A stretch of DNA of 64,000 bases. Source: Algimonas ampicilliniresistens. GTDB taxonomy: Bacteria > Pseudomonadota > Alphaproteobacteria > Caulobacterales > Maricaulaceae. Of the stretch, positions 34,680 through 42,949 are shown piece by piece. The DNA lies in the NCBI RefSeq assembly GCF_030159955.1, contig NZ_BSNK01000001.1, positions 372,001-436,000 of the forward strand, read 5' to 3'. Under the pieces are notes generated by a model. It worked only from the letters and a program-made list of their open reading frames with translations, was not told the DNA's origin and ran no database searches. The position numbers and the translations under genes were made by a program. Position 1 is the stretch's first letter. Each line of letters begins with the position of its first letter.

Positions 34680-35081
34680 ATGTTGAAAAAAGTCAGACTC
34701 GAACTGGCCCGCACGCCAGACCAACCGGCTGGCCGCAAGGACCAAGGGTTCGTCCTGATTGCACCACTAAGCGAAGACGGTCATTTGGATCCAAAGGATT
34801 GGGAAGAGCATAAGCAGGATTGCCGCGTTACCCAGTTTCAGGGCACTGCTGAACACCATCATGGCTTGCTGCAATTCACTCCCGCATCAGAGGGCGGCCT
34901 GCCAACTTGGTTCGCCATATTCGAAGATGATAGTGTCGCTGAAGGATTTCGTTTCGAGACGGAGCGCTTTGTGCCCGGCGAATATGTTTCGTTGGCCGTG
35001 GATGAAGACACGGCGTTGCCCTACACGGTTGTGTCGGTCCTTCCTGCCGATCAGCCAAGCCCCCACAAAACGCATCTATGA
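34680..35081 (+). CDS. Small conserved protein of the stress operon
   Basis: 133 aa, cytoplasmic, no membrane segment. The sequence looks beta-rich, with the run HHHGLLQFTPASEGGLPTWF and a C-terminal GEYVSLAVDEDTALPYTVVSV strand pair. I do not recognise a named domain; proteins of this look accompany Usp and low-oxygen genes in alphaproteobacteria. The ATG follows the second Usp stop by 13 bases with GGAGATTATCC between, so it belongs to the same transcript. An inverted repeat GTTCGC/GCGAAC near 35169-35194 could end the operon but lacks a T run. Confidence 0.7.
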   Translation: MLKKVRLELARTPDQPAGRKDQGFVLIAPLSEDGHLDPKDWEEHKQDCRVTQFQGTAEHHHGLLQFTPASEGGLPTWFAIFEDDSVAEGFRFETERFVPGEYVSLAVDEDTALPYTVVSVLPADQPSPHKTHL

Positions 35082-35314
35082 GCCAACCGACACGATAGCC
35101 ATATAATGGGTGGTTTTCTACTGGCTGGCCTGATGACTGCAACAGATGTTGCTGGCCTTCATTAGTTGTTCGCGCGGCACTTTAATTGCGAACGACGATA
35201 TTGAGTGCGGCCAGTAGAAGGAGCAGGAGAACGCCGAGGCATCCTCCGCGGTCACGACCCTCGGTCGTCATTTCGGCTTTTCGATCCAAATGACAAAGAG
35301 CATAGACATGTCGC

Positions 35315-35728
35315 TCATGTTTCTGGCTTGTCCTGTTGGGGCGGCGCGAGCTCTCGTGCGCTGTTTTCGGCGATCGTCGCTTTCGCCAAGGCCAATTCAG
35401 CTTCGTCTAGCGCGCCCAGTGCGACGTCCAATGCGGCTTCCGCATGACGTTGGCTTTTCTCGCTCTGCTTGATCAGGTGGTCGACTTCACGGGTCTCGCG
35501 CCATGCATAAACCTGGTCGAGTTTGACATCGACCCAATCGTCAAGAGTTTCATAGGCGTTGGCGAGTTTTTTGCGCGACGTATCGATGGTCTCTTCGATC
35601 GCGTCGGCACCTCTATCAATGGCAGATCCCTCCGGTGCGATGCCATTCTTGATGGCGTGAAGTCTGGATTGGAGTCGGTCTACGCGGTCATGGATAGCGA
35701 TATCGAAACGGGTGATTAGGTCGGTCAT
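35315..35728 (-). CDS. Small coiled-coil protein, copy 1 of a tandem pair
   Basis: 137 aa, almost entirely helical and strongly charged, without membrane helix or signal peptide. It is a clear paralogue of the next gene upstream: both share an amphipathic start with (H)(D/E)R(V/I)D, the phrase PEGS, a DDW/EDW block, and the closing AALDVALGALDEAELALAKA versus AALTVALSALDEAEISLITS. Function is unknown; the form suggests a stress-related structural or chaperone-like coiled coil. I chose ATG 35728 over 35740. A variant box TGAC-ATGA-GACA lies 51 bp before the start. Confidence 0.72.
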   Translation of the reverse strand: MTDLITRFDIAIHDRVDRLQSRLHAIKNGIAPEGSAIDRGADAIEETIDTSRKKLANAYETLDDWVDVKLDQVYAWRETREVDHLIKQSEKSQRHAEAALDVALGALDEAELALAKATIAENSARELAPPQQDKPET

Positions 35729-35779
35729 TATATTCTCCACTTTGTGGACTTTTCAAATCACAAATTTAGTCTCCCAGAC

Positions 35780-35791
35780 TGACATGAGACA
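35780..35791. promoter_or_regulatory. Variant box TGAC-ATGA-GACA before coiled-coil copy 1
   Basis: It differs from the TGAC-N4-GTCA boxes by one base in one half. It lies 51 bp before the start, nearly the same place as the variant box before copy 2. Confidence 0.35.
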
Positions 35792-35907
35792 GACTTTGGA
35801 GAATTAAACGATTATCTTTCACAGCAGGAAAACGGTCCGACCATTAGAGGTCATGATGAGGCAATTCTCCCGAATTTCGCAACTGTACCCAGACGGGTTC
35901 CGAAGGG

Positions 35908-36315
35908 TCAGTCGTCAAGGAAACGGACGGGATCCAAGGTTTCTGCTGTGTCCTGCGCGACGGCGGATGTGATCAGCGATATCTCTGCCTCATCCAACGC
36001 GGATAGGGCAACGGTCAGGGCAGCATCGGCGTGCTGCCTGCAGCGTTCGCTTTCCTCCATCAATTTGTCGACCTGGCCTTCTTCCTTCCAGGTCATGAGA
36101 GACCCATGTTCGATTGCTTGCCAATCCTCGACGATGGCCCTCGCTTGAGAGAGACGACTCCGAGATTCGTCCAGTCGTGACTGAAGGTGGTTGAAACGGT
36201 CATCCAACTCGCTGCCTTCGGGCAGTGGGCGCGGGCTGAGATCCAAAAGCCTGTCTTTAATCTGATCGATACGTTCGTGCAGGGAAATGTCGAGGTTTGT
36301 GGTCGTGTCAGGCAT
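35908..36315 (-). CDS. Small coiled-coil protein, copy 2 of a tandem pair
   Basis: 135 aa, helical, paralogous to the gene just downstream, with the same order of blocks: HERIDQIKDRL, PEGSELDDRF, a long central helix, VEDWQAIEHGSLMTWKEEGQVD and AALTVALSALDEAEIS. The two genes diverge at most positions, so the duplication is old and both copies are under constraint. The start is ATG 36315 with AAAGGACGATAT upstream. A variant box TGAC-GGAT-GACA lies 52 bp before the start. No function can be given. Confidence 0.72.
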   Translation of the reverse strand: MPDTTTNLDISLHERIDQIKDRLLDLSPRPLPEGSELDDRFNHLQSRLDESRSRLSQARAIVEDWQAIEHGSLMTWKEEGQVDKLMEESERCRQHADAALTVALSALDEAEISLITSAVAQDTAETLDPVRFLDD

Positions 36316-36359
36316 AATATCGTCCTTTGTAGCTACCCTAAACTAGAGCGGAGTGGCTT

Positions 36360-36632
36360 TCAGAAACTGACGGATGACAGTCTAGCATCAAAGGCAAAGG
36401 CGTCATTTGAATTATTACAAGAAGCGGCACTGGACGGGTCAGCCGGGTTCGGCACAAACTCGACAGTAAAAGTGTCCTGATGCCGATTTGTATCGGTCCT
36501 ATGTTCCATCAATCCGGCATTTCCGTCTGTGATTTCAACCTCCGTCTGGCATCCGATAGCCAATCCACGTGCCGCAGCTATTGCGGTCGATGTCCTGAAA
36601 AAGTGTTTCGCGAATAGGGTGCTAAATCGCAT
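36360..36632 (-). CDS. Possible small protein downstream of the phospholipase D gene
   Basis: A 90-codon frame from ATG 36632, directly after the phospholipase D stop. It opens with a basic stretch, then STAIAAARGLAIGCQTEVEI and DTFTVEFVPNPADP, which look protein-like but match no family I can name. Its end covers the variant box at 36368. It may be a coupled small gene or chance; I rate it below even odds. Confidence 0.3.
   Translation of the reverse strand: MRFSTLFAKHFFRTSTAIAAARGLAIGCQTEVEITDGNAGLMEHRTDTNRHQDTFTVEFVPNPADPSSAASCNNSNDAFAFDARLSSVSF
36368..36379. promoter_or_regulatory. Variant box TGAC-GGAT-GACA before coiled-coil copy 2
   Basis: Same asymmetric variant as before copy 1, at 52 bp from the start. 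The matching position in both promoters argues that it is functional or an inherited relic. Confidence 0.35.
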
Positions 36633-36642
36633 TCGGTAGACT

Positions 36643-37839
36643 CTAAAGATAAGGCAGCGCCAGCCGGGCAACGGCATTTCGTATCGCGATTAGTGGGTTC
36701 CGCCCTTCCAATGTCTTCTCAGTTGCAATGCTGCCCTTGGAAAACCGACGGTCGATCTCCTGATCCAAGGATGCGATGAAGTCGATCTGTCGACTGATCA
36801 GATCGACTTCCTGATTGAGCCTGAAGGACCGCGCATCCCAATTAGAGCTACCGATTAATGCCCAATTCCTGTCGATTGTCATGAGCTTAGAGTGGTCGAA
36901 ACAGTCTGGTCTATAAGCAAGCGTGCAACCTGCTTTGACCAGTGCCCGGCTTTGTCTTCGGGAAGCCCAGTCTAGAACTGAATAGTTCGACCGATCTGGC
37001 ATAAGGATTTCTACGTTCACGCCTTTTGCGCGCGCGGCGAGCAGGGCCGAGCGAAGTCCCTCATCGGGAAGGAAATAGGGTGTTAAGATTCGAATGCGCG
37101 ACTCGGCATGAAGTAGCGCGTCGAGTAGGACGAAACGTAGAGCCTCGACAGGATTGGCGGGCGAACTCATCACAATCTGATCGAGTTGGTCAGCTGTCTG
37201 GTGATTATCGGTCTCCGGCCGGGTTGGAGGTTTAATGAATAGTCGCGTCGAAGAGGCTGACCTATCCCAGTCGGAATCAAATATACTTTCAAGCTGGACC
37301 GCGCAGTCACCTGACAGGGAGAATTGAGTTTCAAGGTTAGGAACTCGTCCGATATTCGCGCTGCCGACGAAGGCGATGCAGCTATCGATGATACATATTT
37401 TTCGGTGGTTCCGCAGGTTCAGATAGGGAAGCGACCAAGGCCATAGCGCCGCGTTAAACCGACGGACATCTAACCCCGCTTTACGCAGGCGCGAATACAT
37501 TCGGGCGCGGCGCCAACCCCACACCGCGCTGTTTCCGAAGCCGTCCAGCAAGATACGAACATGAACGCCTCGGCGATGCGCAGCTTCCAGAGCGTCCGCA
37601 ACTTGATGGCCAAGGCTATCGGACCGGAAAATATATGTCGACAACACGACCGAATGGCGTGCTCCGTGTATCGCGTTTGACAGGCCGTCGTGGATACTCT
37701 CGATCCCGACCAACATCTCTGGCTGCTCAATCGAACAATTCATAACATGATCTACGGAAGGGCTCATTTTGCCGGGAAAGCGATTGATGCCGAAAAGCCA
37801 GTAGGCGGGAACGCCGATCCAAGGAAATACACTCATCAA
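36643..37839 (-). CDS. Phospholipase D-family protein (cardiolipin synthase-like)
   Basis: 398 aa from a TTG/ATG pair at 37839/37836, with two intact HKD motifs: NHRKICIIDSCIAFVGSANIG and DHSKLMTIDRNWALIGSSNWD. These form the active site that swaps phosphatidyl groups; the layout matches bacterial cardiolipin synthases. The family begins with two membrane helices. The second is present (SVFPWIGVPAYWLFGINR), and the frame continues upstream without a stop to 37959, encoding AAILWIAL and an earlier hydrophobic helix (RWIVFGVTIYFCLHALL). No ATG, GTG or TTG opens that stretch, so either a rare codon (CTG, ATA) starts it or the helix is lost. It is divergent from the FixK-type gene and shares a box with it. 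Confidence 0.88.
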   Translation of the reverse strand: MMSVFPWIGVPAYWLFGINRFPGKMSPSVDHVMNCSIEQPEMLVGIESIHDGLSNAIHGARHSVVLSTYIFRSDSLGHQVADALEAAHRRGVHVRILLDGFGNSAVWGWRRARMYSRLRKAGLDVRRFNAALWPWSLPYLNLRNHRKICIIDSCIAFVGSANIGRVPNLETQFSLSGDCAVQLESIFDSDWDRSASSTRLFIKPPTRPETDNHQTADQLDQIVMSSPANPVEALRFVLLDALLHAESRIRILTPYFLPDEGLRSALLAARAKGVNVEILMPDRSNYSVLDWASRRQSRALVKAGCTLAYRPDCFDHSKLMTIDRNWALIGSSNWDARSFRLNQEVDLISRQIDFIASLDQEIDRRFSKGSIATEKTLEGRNPLIAIRNAVARLALPYL

Positions 37840-38164
37840 TGCAATCCAGAGGATCGCGGCTTTCGGGTCCGATTTTCGCAGTAGCGCGTGCAGGCAAAAA
37901 TATATTGTAACGCCAAAGACGATCCATCTCAGCAGGATTTGGGCATCAAAGTTTATCGATCAGGCTCCGGTTACGGCAGCATTCGATACTCGGCTCTCAC
38001 TATATGATCATGACAAGCGTCACTCATGAAGTTGCAACACCATGATTGAGACGACTGGCTGTGCAATCGATCAAGACCATTCCGTAGTAATACCTAGGTA
38101 CTCTCCCGAATTGCCGCCACGTATTTGGTTCTCCACATTCGGACTCCCCCAGAAAGGAGTTCCT
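37840..38164. other. Divergent gap between phospholipase D and FixK-type genes
   Basis: The left 120 bases still look coding on the minus strand (missing first helix of the phospholipase). The rest holds the FixK-type box at 38011 and the leader of the regulator gene. An in-frame ATG at 38042 would add 41 residues that lack family resemblance. Confidence 0.5.
38011..38022. promoter_or_regulatory. FixK/FNR-type box (TGAC-AAGC-GTCA)
   Basis: Perfect palindrome in the gap before the FixK-type gene itself, which suggests autoregulation, and it may also serve the divergent phospholipase gene. Confidence 0.6.
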
Positions 38165-38785
38165 ATGGCTTACTTGGATTATGCAGAGACAGTTCAGACG
38201 CAGGCAACACCCATCGTTAAGCTTCTGGATGCTGTGCTTTATCATCAGGGCGATGATGCAACCATGGCTTACAGGATCAAGTCCGGCGTGGTCATGGCTT
38301 ACCAGATATACTCCGGCGGTACGCGTCAGATCACAGGGTTTTTCCAGCAGGACGATATTATCGGTCTGGAGGTGGATGGGGCCTATGCCGACACAGCGGT
38401 CATGCTCTCGGACGGTCGGTTACAGCCGATCTCTAGACGACAGTTTATGCAGGATCCCCATCTGCAGAATGAGCTCTATGCCAATGCCTGCGAACAGCTT
38501 CGCTCGGCTCAATCGCTTGTCCTTTCGCTGACACGAAAATGTTCCGATGCGAAGGTCGCGGAGTTTCTGTTGCACCTCGCCCGGCCACGGCGTTGCGGAA
38601 AGGGTCGCGACCTTATCGTTTTACCTAAATGCCGGCAAGACATCGCCGACTATCTCGGCGTATCTAGCGAAACTGTTAGTCGCCGCCTCGCAGCATTCAA
38701 GCGGCAGGGCATTGTCGAGTTTCCAGATCGCCGCTCAGCGCACATTATCGATTTCCCCGCGCTTGAAGCACGGGCAGGGCATTGA
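38165..38785 (+). CDS. fixK: FixK-type Crp/Fnr regulator
   Basis: 206 aa: cNMP-binding-like roll, dimer helix and winged helix. The recognition helix is DIADYLGVSSETVSRRL; E-T-V-S-R is the FNR/FixK code for TTGA half-sites. There is no N-terminal Cys cluster, so it cannot carry an Fe-S centre as FNR does and should depend on FixJ for its level. LPKCRQDIADYLG keeps the Cys that in Bradyrhizobium FixK2 (LPMCRRD) is oxidised to inactivate the protein. The start is ATG 38165 with AAAGGAG five bases away. It is followed by fixL and fixJ on the same strand. It is the likely reader of the TGAC-N4-GTCA boxes in the island. Confidence 0.85.
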   Translation: MAYLDYAETVQTQATPIVKLLDAVLYHQGDDATMAYRIKSGVVMAYQIYSGGTRQITGFFQQDDIIGLEVDGAYADTAVMLSDGRLQPISRRQFMQDPHLQNELYANACEQLRSAQSLVLSLTRKCSDAKVAEFLLHLARPRRCGKGRDLIVLPKCRQDIADYLGVSSETVSRRLAAFKRQGIVEFPDRRSAHIIDFPALEARAGH

Positions 38786-38868
38786 AACATCGGCTATCTA
38801 GTTACCATCCCTTAAGTCACTGATTGCTTTGCACTGGTCTGTGGTATCTCAGCGTGTAATGAAAGATT

Positions 38869-39984
38869 ATGCCTTTGTATGATAGCGTCGCCATTCTGGA
38901 GTCCATACTGGCGACCATTGTCGACGCTGTGGTCGTGATTGATCAGATCGGTCGAATTCGGCTGTTTAACCCCGCAAGTCAGACCATGTTCGGTTACTCT
39001 GAGGATGAAATCCTCGGGAAAAACGTCAATATACTCATGCCGGAGCCCTATCGGTCAGAACATGATAGCCATATTGCACGGCATCAAAGAACTGGTGAAA
39101 ACCACATTATTGGCATCGGTCGTGAACTCAAAGGCCGCAGAAAGTCGGGCGAGATTTTTCCATTACAACTAAGCGTTGGCGAAAATAGATTTCCAGACTC
39201 CCTCGGTTATGTCGGTATCATTCGAGATTTAACGAAGAGTAGGGAATACACGCAACGTCTTGAAACTCTTGAGATGAACCATGCCCATCTAGCTCGGATT
39301 ATGGCCGCTAATCAGCTCGGAACAGCGATCGCGCATGAATTAAACCAGCCGCTCGCCGCTCTCGTCAACTATATGGAAGCTGGCCTAACCTTCATGGAAA
39401 CGAACCATGCGAAGTCGGGTGATCCGCTAACGGACATCATGTCGAAGGCCTCGGACGAAGCGCACAAGGCATCGCGTATCTTGGCGCGCCTAAGGCAATT
39501 CGTCGAACGCGGAGACGTGACCCGCAGCGAAGTGGACGTCGAACAGGCTTGTGACGCCGCGCTATCTCTTGTCATGCCCTCTTTCCGTAATTTACATATT
39601 ACTGTGGCGCGTCATTGTCCTCCAGAACTCCCGACTGTTCTGGCAAGCGGCGTTCAGGTTGAGCAGGTTCTTGTGAATCTTATTCGGAATGCGTTCGAGG
39701 CCATGGCAGAAATGGAAGACGACGCACCCAAACGCATCACTTTGTCGGGTGAATGTCTAGAGGATATGGTCCGAGTATGCGTATCCGACACTGGCCCCGG
39801 AATGGATGATGAGAAGCTCTTACGGATATTCGAGCCGCTCTATTCCACCAAGTCAAATGGGCTCGGGATTGGACTATCGCTATGCCGCGATCTCATCTGT
39901 TCACACGGGGGAACGTTAGACGCAGAGCGTAACGCATCTGGCGGGATGAGCTTCGCCTTCACTCTTCCTAGATATGCGCCTTAA
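38869..39984 (+). CDS. fixL: Heme-PAS oxygen sensor histidine kinase FixL
   Basis: 371 aa soluble kinase with one PAS domain, HisKA and HATPase_c. The PAS domain has all four heme-pocket residues of Bradyrhizobium FixL in register: His65 (axial ligand, in EHDSHIARH), Arg71, His79 and Arg85 (HIIGIGR), matching H200, R206, H214 and R220. The phosphoacceptor lies in TAIAHELNQPLAALVNYM. Oxygen bound to the heme should switch off the kinase; at low oxygen it phosphorylates FixJ. There is no membrane anchor, unlike Sinorhizobium FixL. It lies 2 bases before fixJ and 83 bases after the FixK-type gene. Confidence 0.93.
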   Translation: MPLYDSVAILESILATIVDAVVVIDQIGRIRLFNPASQTMFGYSEDEILGKNVNILMPEPYRSEHDSHIARHQRTGENHIIGIGRELKGRRKSGEIFPLQLSVGENRFPDSLGYVGIIRDLTKSREYTQRLETLEMNHAHLARIMAANQLGTAIAHELNQPLAALVNYMEAGLTFMETNHAKSGDPLTDIMSKASDEAHKASRILARLRQFVERGDVTRSEVDVEQACDAALSLVMPSFRNLHITVARHCPPELPTVLASGVQVEQVLVNLIRNAFEAMAEMEDDAPKRITLSGECLEDMVRVCVSDTGPGMDDEKLLRIFEPLYSTKSNGLGIGLSLCRDLICSHGGTLDAERNASGGMSFAFTLPRYAP

Positions 39985-39986
39985 CA

Positions 39987-40601
39987 ATGCCAAGCCGGAT
40001 CGCGATTGTTGATGACGAACCTTCGGTCCGCGACTCCTTGCAAACCCTTCTTGGAATGCATGGATTTTACTGCAAGTTGTTTGAAAGTGGAGATGCGTTT
40101 CTGGCGACACAGAGAAATGATTTCGACTGCGTCTTTCTCGACATCCGTATGCCGGGTCGGGACGGATTGCAGACGCTAGTCGAATACCGCAAAGGCATCG
40201 CACCGAAACCTGTCATCATGATGAGCGGTCACGCTGATATTTCCATCGCAGTCAAGGCCATGCGCCTCGGGGCTATAAATTTTTTCGAAAAACCGTTTCA
40301 GAAAGGCCGTATTTTGGAGGCCGTCTCCGAAGCCATGCAGGTCTCGCGTGACATGCAGCGGGCGCTTGAGAATAAAGTTGATCTACAGGTCAGGATGGAA
40401 CAGCTAACGCCGCGCGAACGCGATGTGGCGCGGTTGATATGCGCTGGACTGCTCAACAAGCAGATCGCCCATGAGTTAGGCATTTCAGTCAGGACGGTCG
40501 AAACGCATCGCGGTAATTTGATGTCGAAAATGGGCGTGCGAACCGTGGCCGCACTGGTGTCGATTTTGCCAATCTCCGGTTTGGACGGAATTGACGGCTA
40601 G
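39987..40601 (+). CDS. fixJ: Response regulator FixJ
   Basis: 204 aa. The receiver has Asp52 in VFLDIRMPGRDG, MMSGHADI and the Lys in FEKPF; the LuxR helix-turn-helix has LTPRERDVARLICAGLLNKQIAHELGI-type sequence and SVRTVETHRGNLMSKMG. It is phosphorylated by FixL, then activates fixK-type genes. The two-base gap to fixL implies one transcript. It is followed by a convergent beta-lactamase-fold gene; the 67-base gap between them has overlapping inverted repeats (GCACGT/ACGTGC outside, GCGGA/TCCGC inside) that could act as a two-way terminator. Confidence 0.93.
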   Translation: MPSRIAIVDDEPSVRDSLQTLLGMHGFYCKLFESGDAFLATQRNDFDCVFLDIRMPGRDGLQTLVEYRKGIAPKPVIMMSGHADISIAVKAMRLGAINFFEKPFQKGRILEAVSEAMQVSRDMQRALENKVDLQVRMEQLTPRERDVARLICAGLLNKQIAHELGISVRTVETHRGNLMSKMGVRTVAALVSILPISGLDGIDG

Positions 40602-40668
40602 GCACGTTTTGCGGAGCTGAAACCGATTTCCGCCAGCTTCGAAAACCTTGTATAGCGACGTGCTCAGT

Positions 40669-41877
40669 CTAGATTGAGGCCGATGCAATTGCGTCTCTTA
40701 GAGCGATATCTCGCGGGTCGGGATCGACGCCCAGACCTATTCGGTTGGTAATATAACCGTATCCAAGGCCAATATCAGGGTCGGCATAACCCAGAGATCC
40801 ACCAGCGCCAGGGGCTCCGAATGCGCTGGGGTGACCGAACGAAAATCCATCGAACGGTTTCATGAATCCCAGAGAATAGTGAGCCTCGTCTCGGAGCACC
40901 TCATCGAAAAATCCGCGTGTCGGAGGAGACGCCTGTGCTTTGAGCGCAGACAATGTTTTAGGCTTCAAATCGAGCTCCGCTCCGTCAGTCGCGAATACAC
41001 TATAGAGTTTCGCAATGGCTCGCGCAGTTCCAATACCTCCACCTGATGGAACTTCTAGGGCCCGGCTGTATATGCGCTCTTTGTCGATCATCACGCCGGC
41101 CCCCGGATTAACGATGCAGGCCTTGAAGCTGGCCGACCACGGCTTCATCATCGCGAGCACCATCGGCAATGGATAACCGAGTAGGGACTTGACGAAGCCA
41201 GCCATCGAAAGAGGGGCCAGGCGGGCATTGGGTATACCTTCGGGAAGACCGATGTGGAAATCCAGTTCGAGCGGAACCGCAATGTCTTCGCGAAAGATTT
41301 GCCCCAAGGTACGATGGTCTGGGTCGACACGACGAAGGAGTTCGCTTTCGTAGAAACCGAGTGACAGGAAATGATAGGCATTTCGCGTGCCTGGCCTCCA
41401 CTTCGGCGTCTCGCGGGCCATGATCGCGGCTAGCCGGTCAGGATCTGCAATGACCTCGCGATCAATCTTTTCGTGAAAGGCGTGCAATCCGGCCTGATGA
41501 GATAATAGCTGACGCACCGTAATGTTTGCTTTGCCGCTTTGTGCGAACTCCGGCCAGTAATCGGCGACGCGAGCGTCATAATCCAGCCATCCACGAGAGT
41601 GGGCCACCGCTACGGTCATCGCCGAAATGCCCTTGGTTAGTGAGAAGACAAGGGCCATCGTGTCCCGCTTCCATGGGGATCCGCTCTCCGGATATCGGAT
41701 GCCGCCCCATAGATCGACGACCTTCTCGCCTTGGAAGTAAACGCAACAGGCACCGCCCAACTCGTTTCGCTCATCAAAGTTTTCTTGGAAGGCTCGCCGG
41801 ACAGCTTCGAATTGGGGCTTAGTATAACCCTCCACGGTTGTTCGTGTCTTGGCGTTAGTGGCGTCTGATGGGAACAT
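40669..41877 (-). CDS. Beta-lactamase-fold serine hydrolase (esterase-like)
   Basis: 402 aa of the class C beta-lactamase/EstB family. The catalytic SxxK is SLTK in VFSLTKGISAMTV; the following conserved QLLSHQAGLHAF and the late GFSFGHPSAFGAPGAGGSLGYAD (H-x-G-like KTG replacement with GSLG) match family VIII esterases. It lacks a signal peptide, so it should work in the cytoplasm on esters rather than on beta-lactam drugs. No link to oxygen control is seen, and the gene after it on this strand belongs to another transcript. Confidence 0.88.
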   Translation of the reverse strand: MFPSDATNAKTRTTVEGYTKPQFEAVRRAFQENFDERNELGGACCVYFQGEKVVDLWGGIRYPESGSPWKRDTMALVFSLTKGISAMTVAVAHSRGWLDYDARVADYWPEFAQSGKANITVRQLLSHQAGLHAFHEKIDREVIADPDRLAAIMARETPKWRPGTRNAYHFLSLGFYESELLRRVDPDHRTLGQIFREDIAVPLELDFHIGLPEGIPNARLAPLSMAGFVKSLLGYPLPMVLAMMKPWSASFKACIVNPGAGVMIDKERIYSRALEVPSGGGIGTARAIAKLYSVFATDGAELDLKPKTLSALKAQASPPTRGFFDEVLRDEAHYSLGFMKPFDGFSFGHPSAFGAPGAGGSLGYADPDIGLGYGYITNRIGLGVDPDPRDIALRDAIASASI

Positions 41878-41970
41878 GAGGCTGCGCCATTCCTAGTGCC
41901 GGGTCACTTTGGGGATTATCAGATTTCCTCGTGTGATCTCATTCAGCACTTGGAACCCGAGTCGTGTTTG

Positions 41971-42393
41971 TCACGCGTGATGACTGGACACAGCTTCGAT
42001 GAGTTCACCTGAAAGCGCCTGTGGGGCTGCGTGCCCGACATCGCCGATACTCAGCATACCGGTCATGCGCTTCTCGGCGTTGAGAACGGGGAGGCGGCGG
42101 ATCTGCTTTTGCTCCATTAGCATCACCGCGTCCTCCAACGACTCATCCTCCGTACAGTAAATAATGCCTTCCGACATAACTTGGCGAGCCGTCAGATCTT
42201 CGGGATCGTCGATTGATGACGCAAATGCGCGGGTTGCAATATCTCTATCCGTGACCATGCCGACCAATCGGTCATTCTCTCCTATGGGCACGCTACCAAT
42301 ATCAGCTTGTGCCATCAGGTTGGCAATTTCCCGGATGTTTGTGTTGCTTTCGCGCCAGAATGCGCCCTTGTGCATGGCATCTCTGACTTTCAT
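41971..42393 (-). CDS. CBS-domain pair protein
   Basis: 140 aa with two CBS domains: NLMAQADIGSVPIGENDRLVGMVTDRDIATRA and AVMLMEQKQIRRLPVLN-x5-GMLSIGDV-like halves. CBS pairs bind adenine nucleotides, and the stand-alone form is common in stress islands with Usp and BON proteins. The start is ATG 42393 with AAGGAAAG upstream; the longer frame from 42447 adds 18 residues without homology. It is the last of a string of minus-strand genes that begins at 44822. A variant FixK-like box lies 63 bp upstream. Confidence 0.88.
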   Translation of the reverse strand: MKVRDAMHKGAFWRESNTNIREIANLMAQADIGSVPIGENDRLVGMVTDRDIATRAFASSIDDPEDLTARQVMSEGIIYCTEDESLEDAVMLMEQKQIRRLPVLNAEKRMTGMLSIGDVGHAAPQALSGELIEAVSSHHA

Positions 42394-42456
42394 GGCTTCT
42401 TTCCTTTTCGACTTATAGAACTCCCCAGACGATAGAATGGATCGCAATCTAGAGAC

Positions 42457-42468
42457 TGTCGTGTGTCA
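42457..42468. promoter_or_regulatory. Variant box TGTC-GTGT-GTCA upstream of the CBS gene
   Basis: Read on the gene strand this is TGAC-ACAC-GACA, the same asymmetric variant as before the two coiled-coil genes. It lies 63 bp before the start. Confidence 0.3.
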
Positions 42469-42490
42469 GGAAATAGGCCCGTGAAGGCTC

Positions 42491-42937
42491 TTATCGGTCG
42501 CGATGTACCGAAAGGATCCGTTCAATGTCAGGCGATGGGTGGTGAGTGAGATCTTTAGCGATCTCAGTCCTAACGCAGGACCGGGCCCTGTCCGAGAGCA
42601 ATGGACGAACGCGTCCCAAAGTGGCCGGGTCCGCGACGAGGACGATACTGTCTAGACCTAATTGTTCGGACAGGTCGTTGATGCGGTTGGCGAGATTCCG
42701 TCCTGCGTGTTGCTTTTCTAGTTGGTGCCAATCGGATTCCGTGACAGCACTATATTGCTTGGCTGAAGTGGGAAACCGACCGGGCTTGTCAGAGCCTTGC
42801 TCATGGGTTGGTGGATTATCCCGCACGCCGTGCTCGACGACGCGCAAGTCAAGAATATCAGCATCGCCCTGATTGCGAAGGAAGAGATATTTCCCGCTAT
42901 CTGCGATCACGACGTAACTGTTGTTTTCAAGTTTCAT
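42491..42937 (-). CDS. Host-attachment-like (baeRF-type) protein
   Basis: 148 aa. The layout matches the family annotated as protein required for attachment to host cells, now grouped with bacterial eRF1-like folds: a first strand with YVVIADSGKYLFLRNQ, a basic central linker, and LANRINDLSEQLGLDSIVLVADPATLGRVRPLL, then TEIAKDLTHHPSPDIERIL at the end. The AKDLTHH-x-P motif is the family's hallmark. The biochemical role is not established; members often lie next to stress proteins. It sits 12 bases after the lipoprotein gene on the same strand, so the two are co-transcribed. Confidence 0.85.
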   Translation of the reverse strand: MKLENNSYVVIADSGKYLFLRNQGDADILDLRVVEHGVRDNPPTHEQGSDKPGRFPTSAKQYSAVTESDWHQLEKQHAGRNLANRINDLSEQLGLDSIVLVADPATLGRVRPLLSDRARSCVRTEIAKDLTHHPSPDIERILSVHRDR

Positions 42938-42949
42938 GAGACCGGAACG

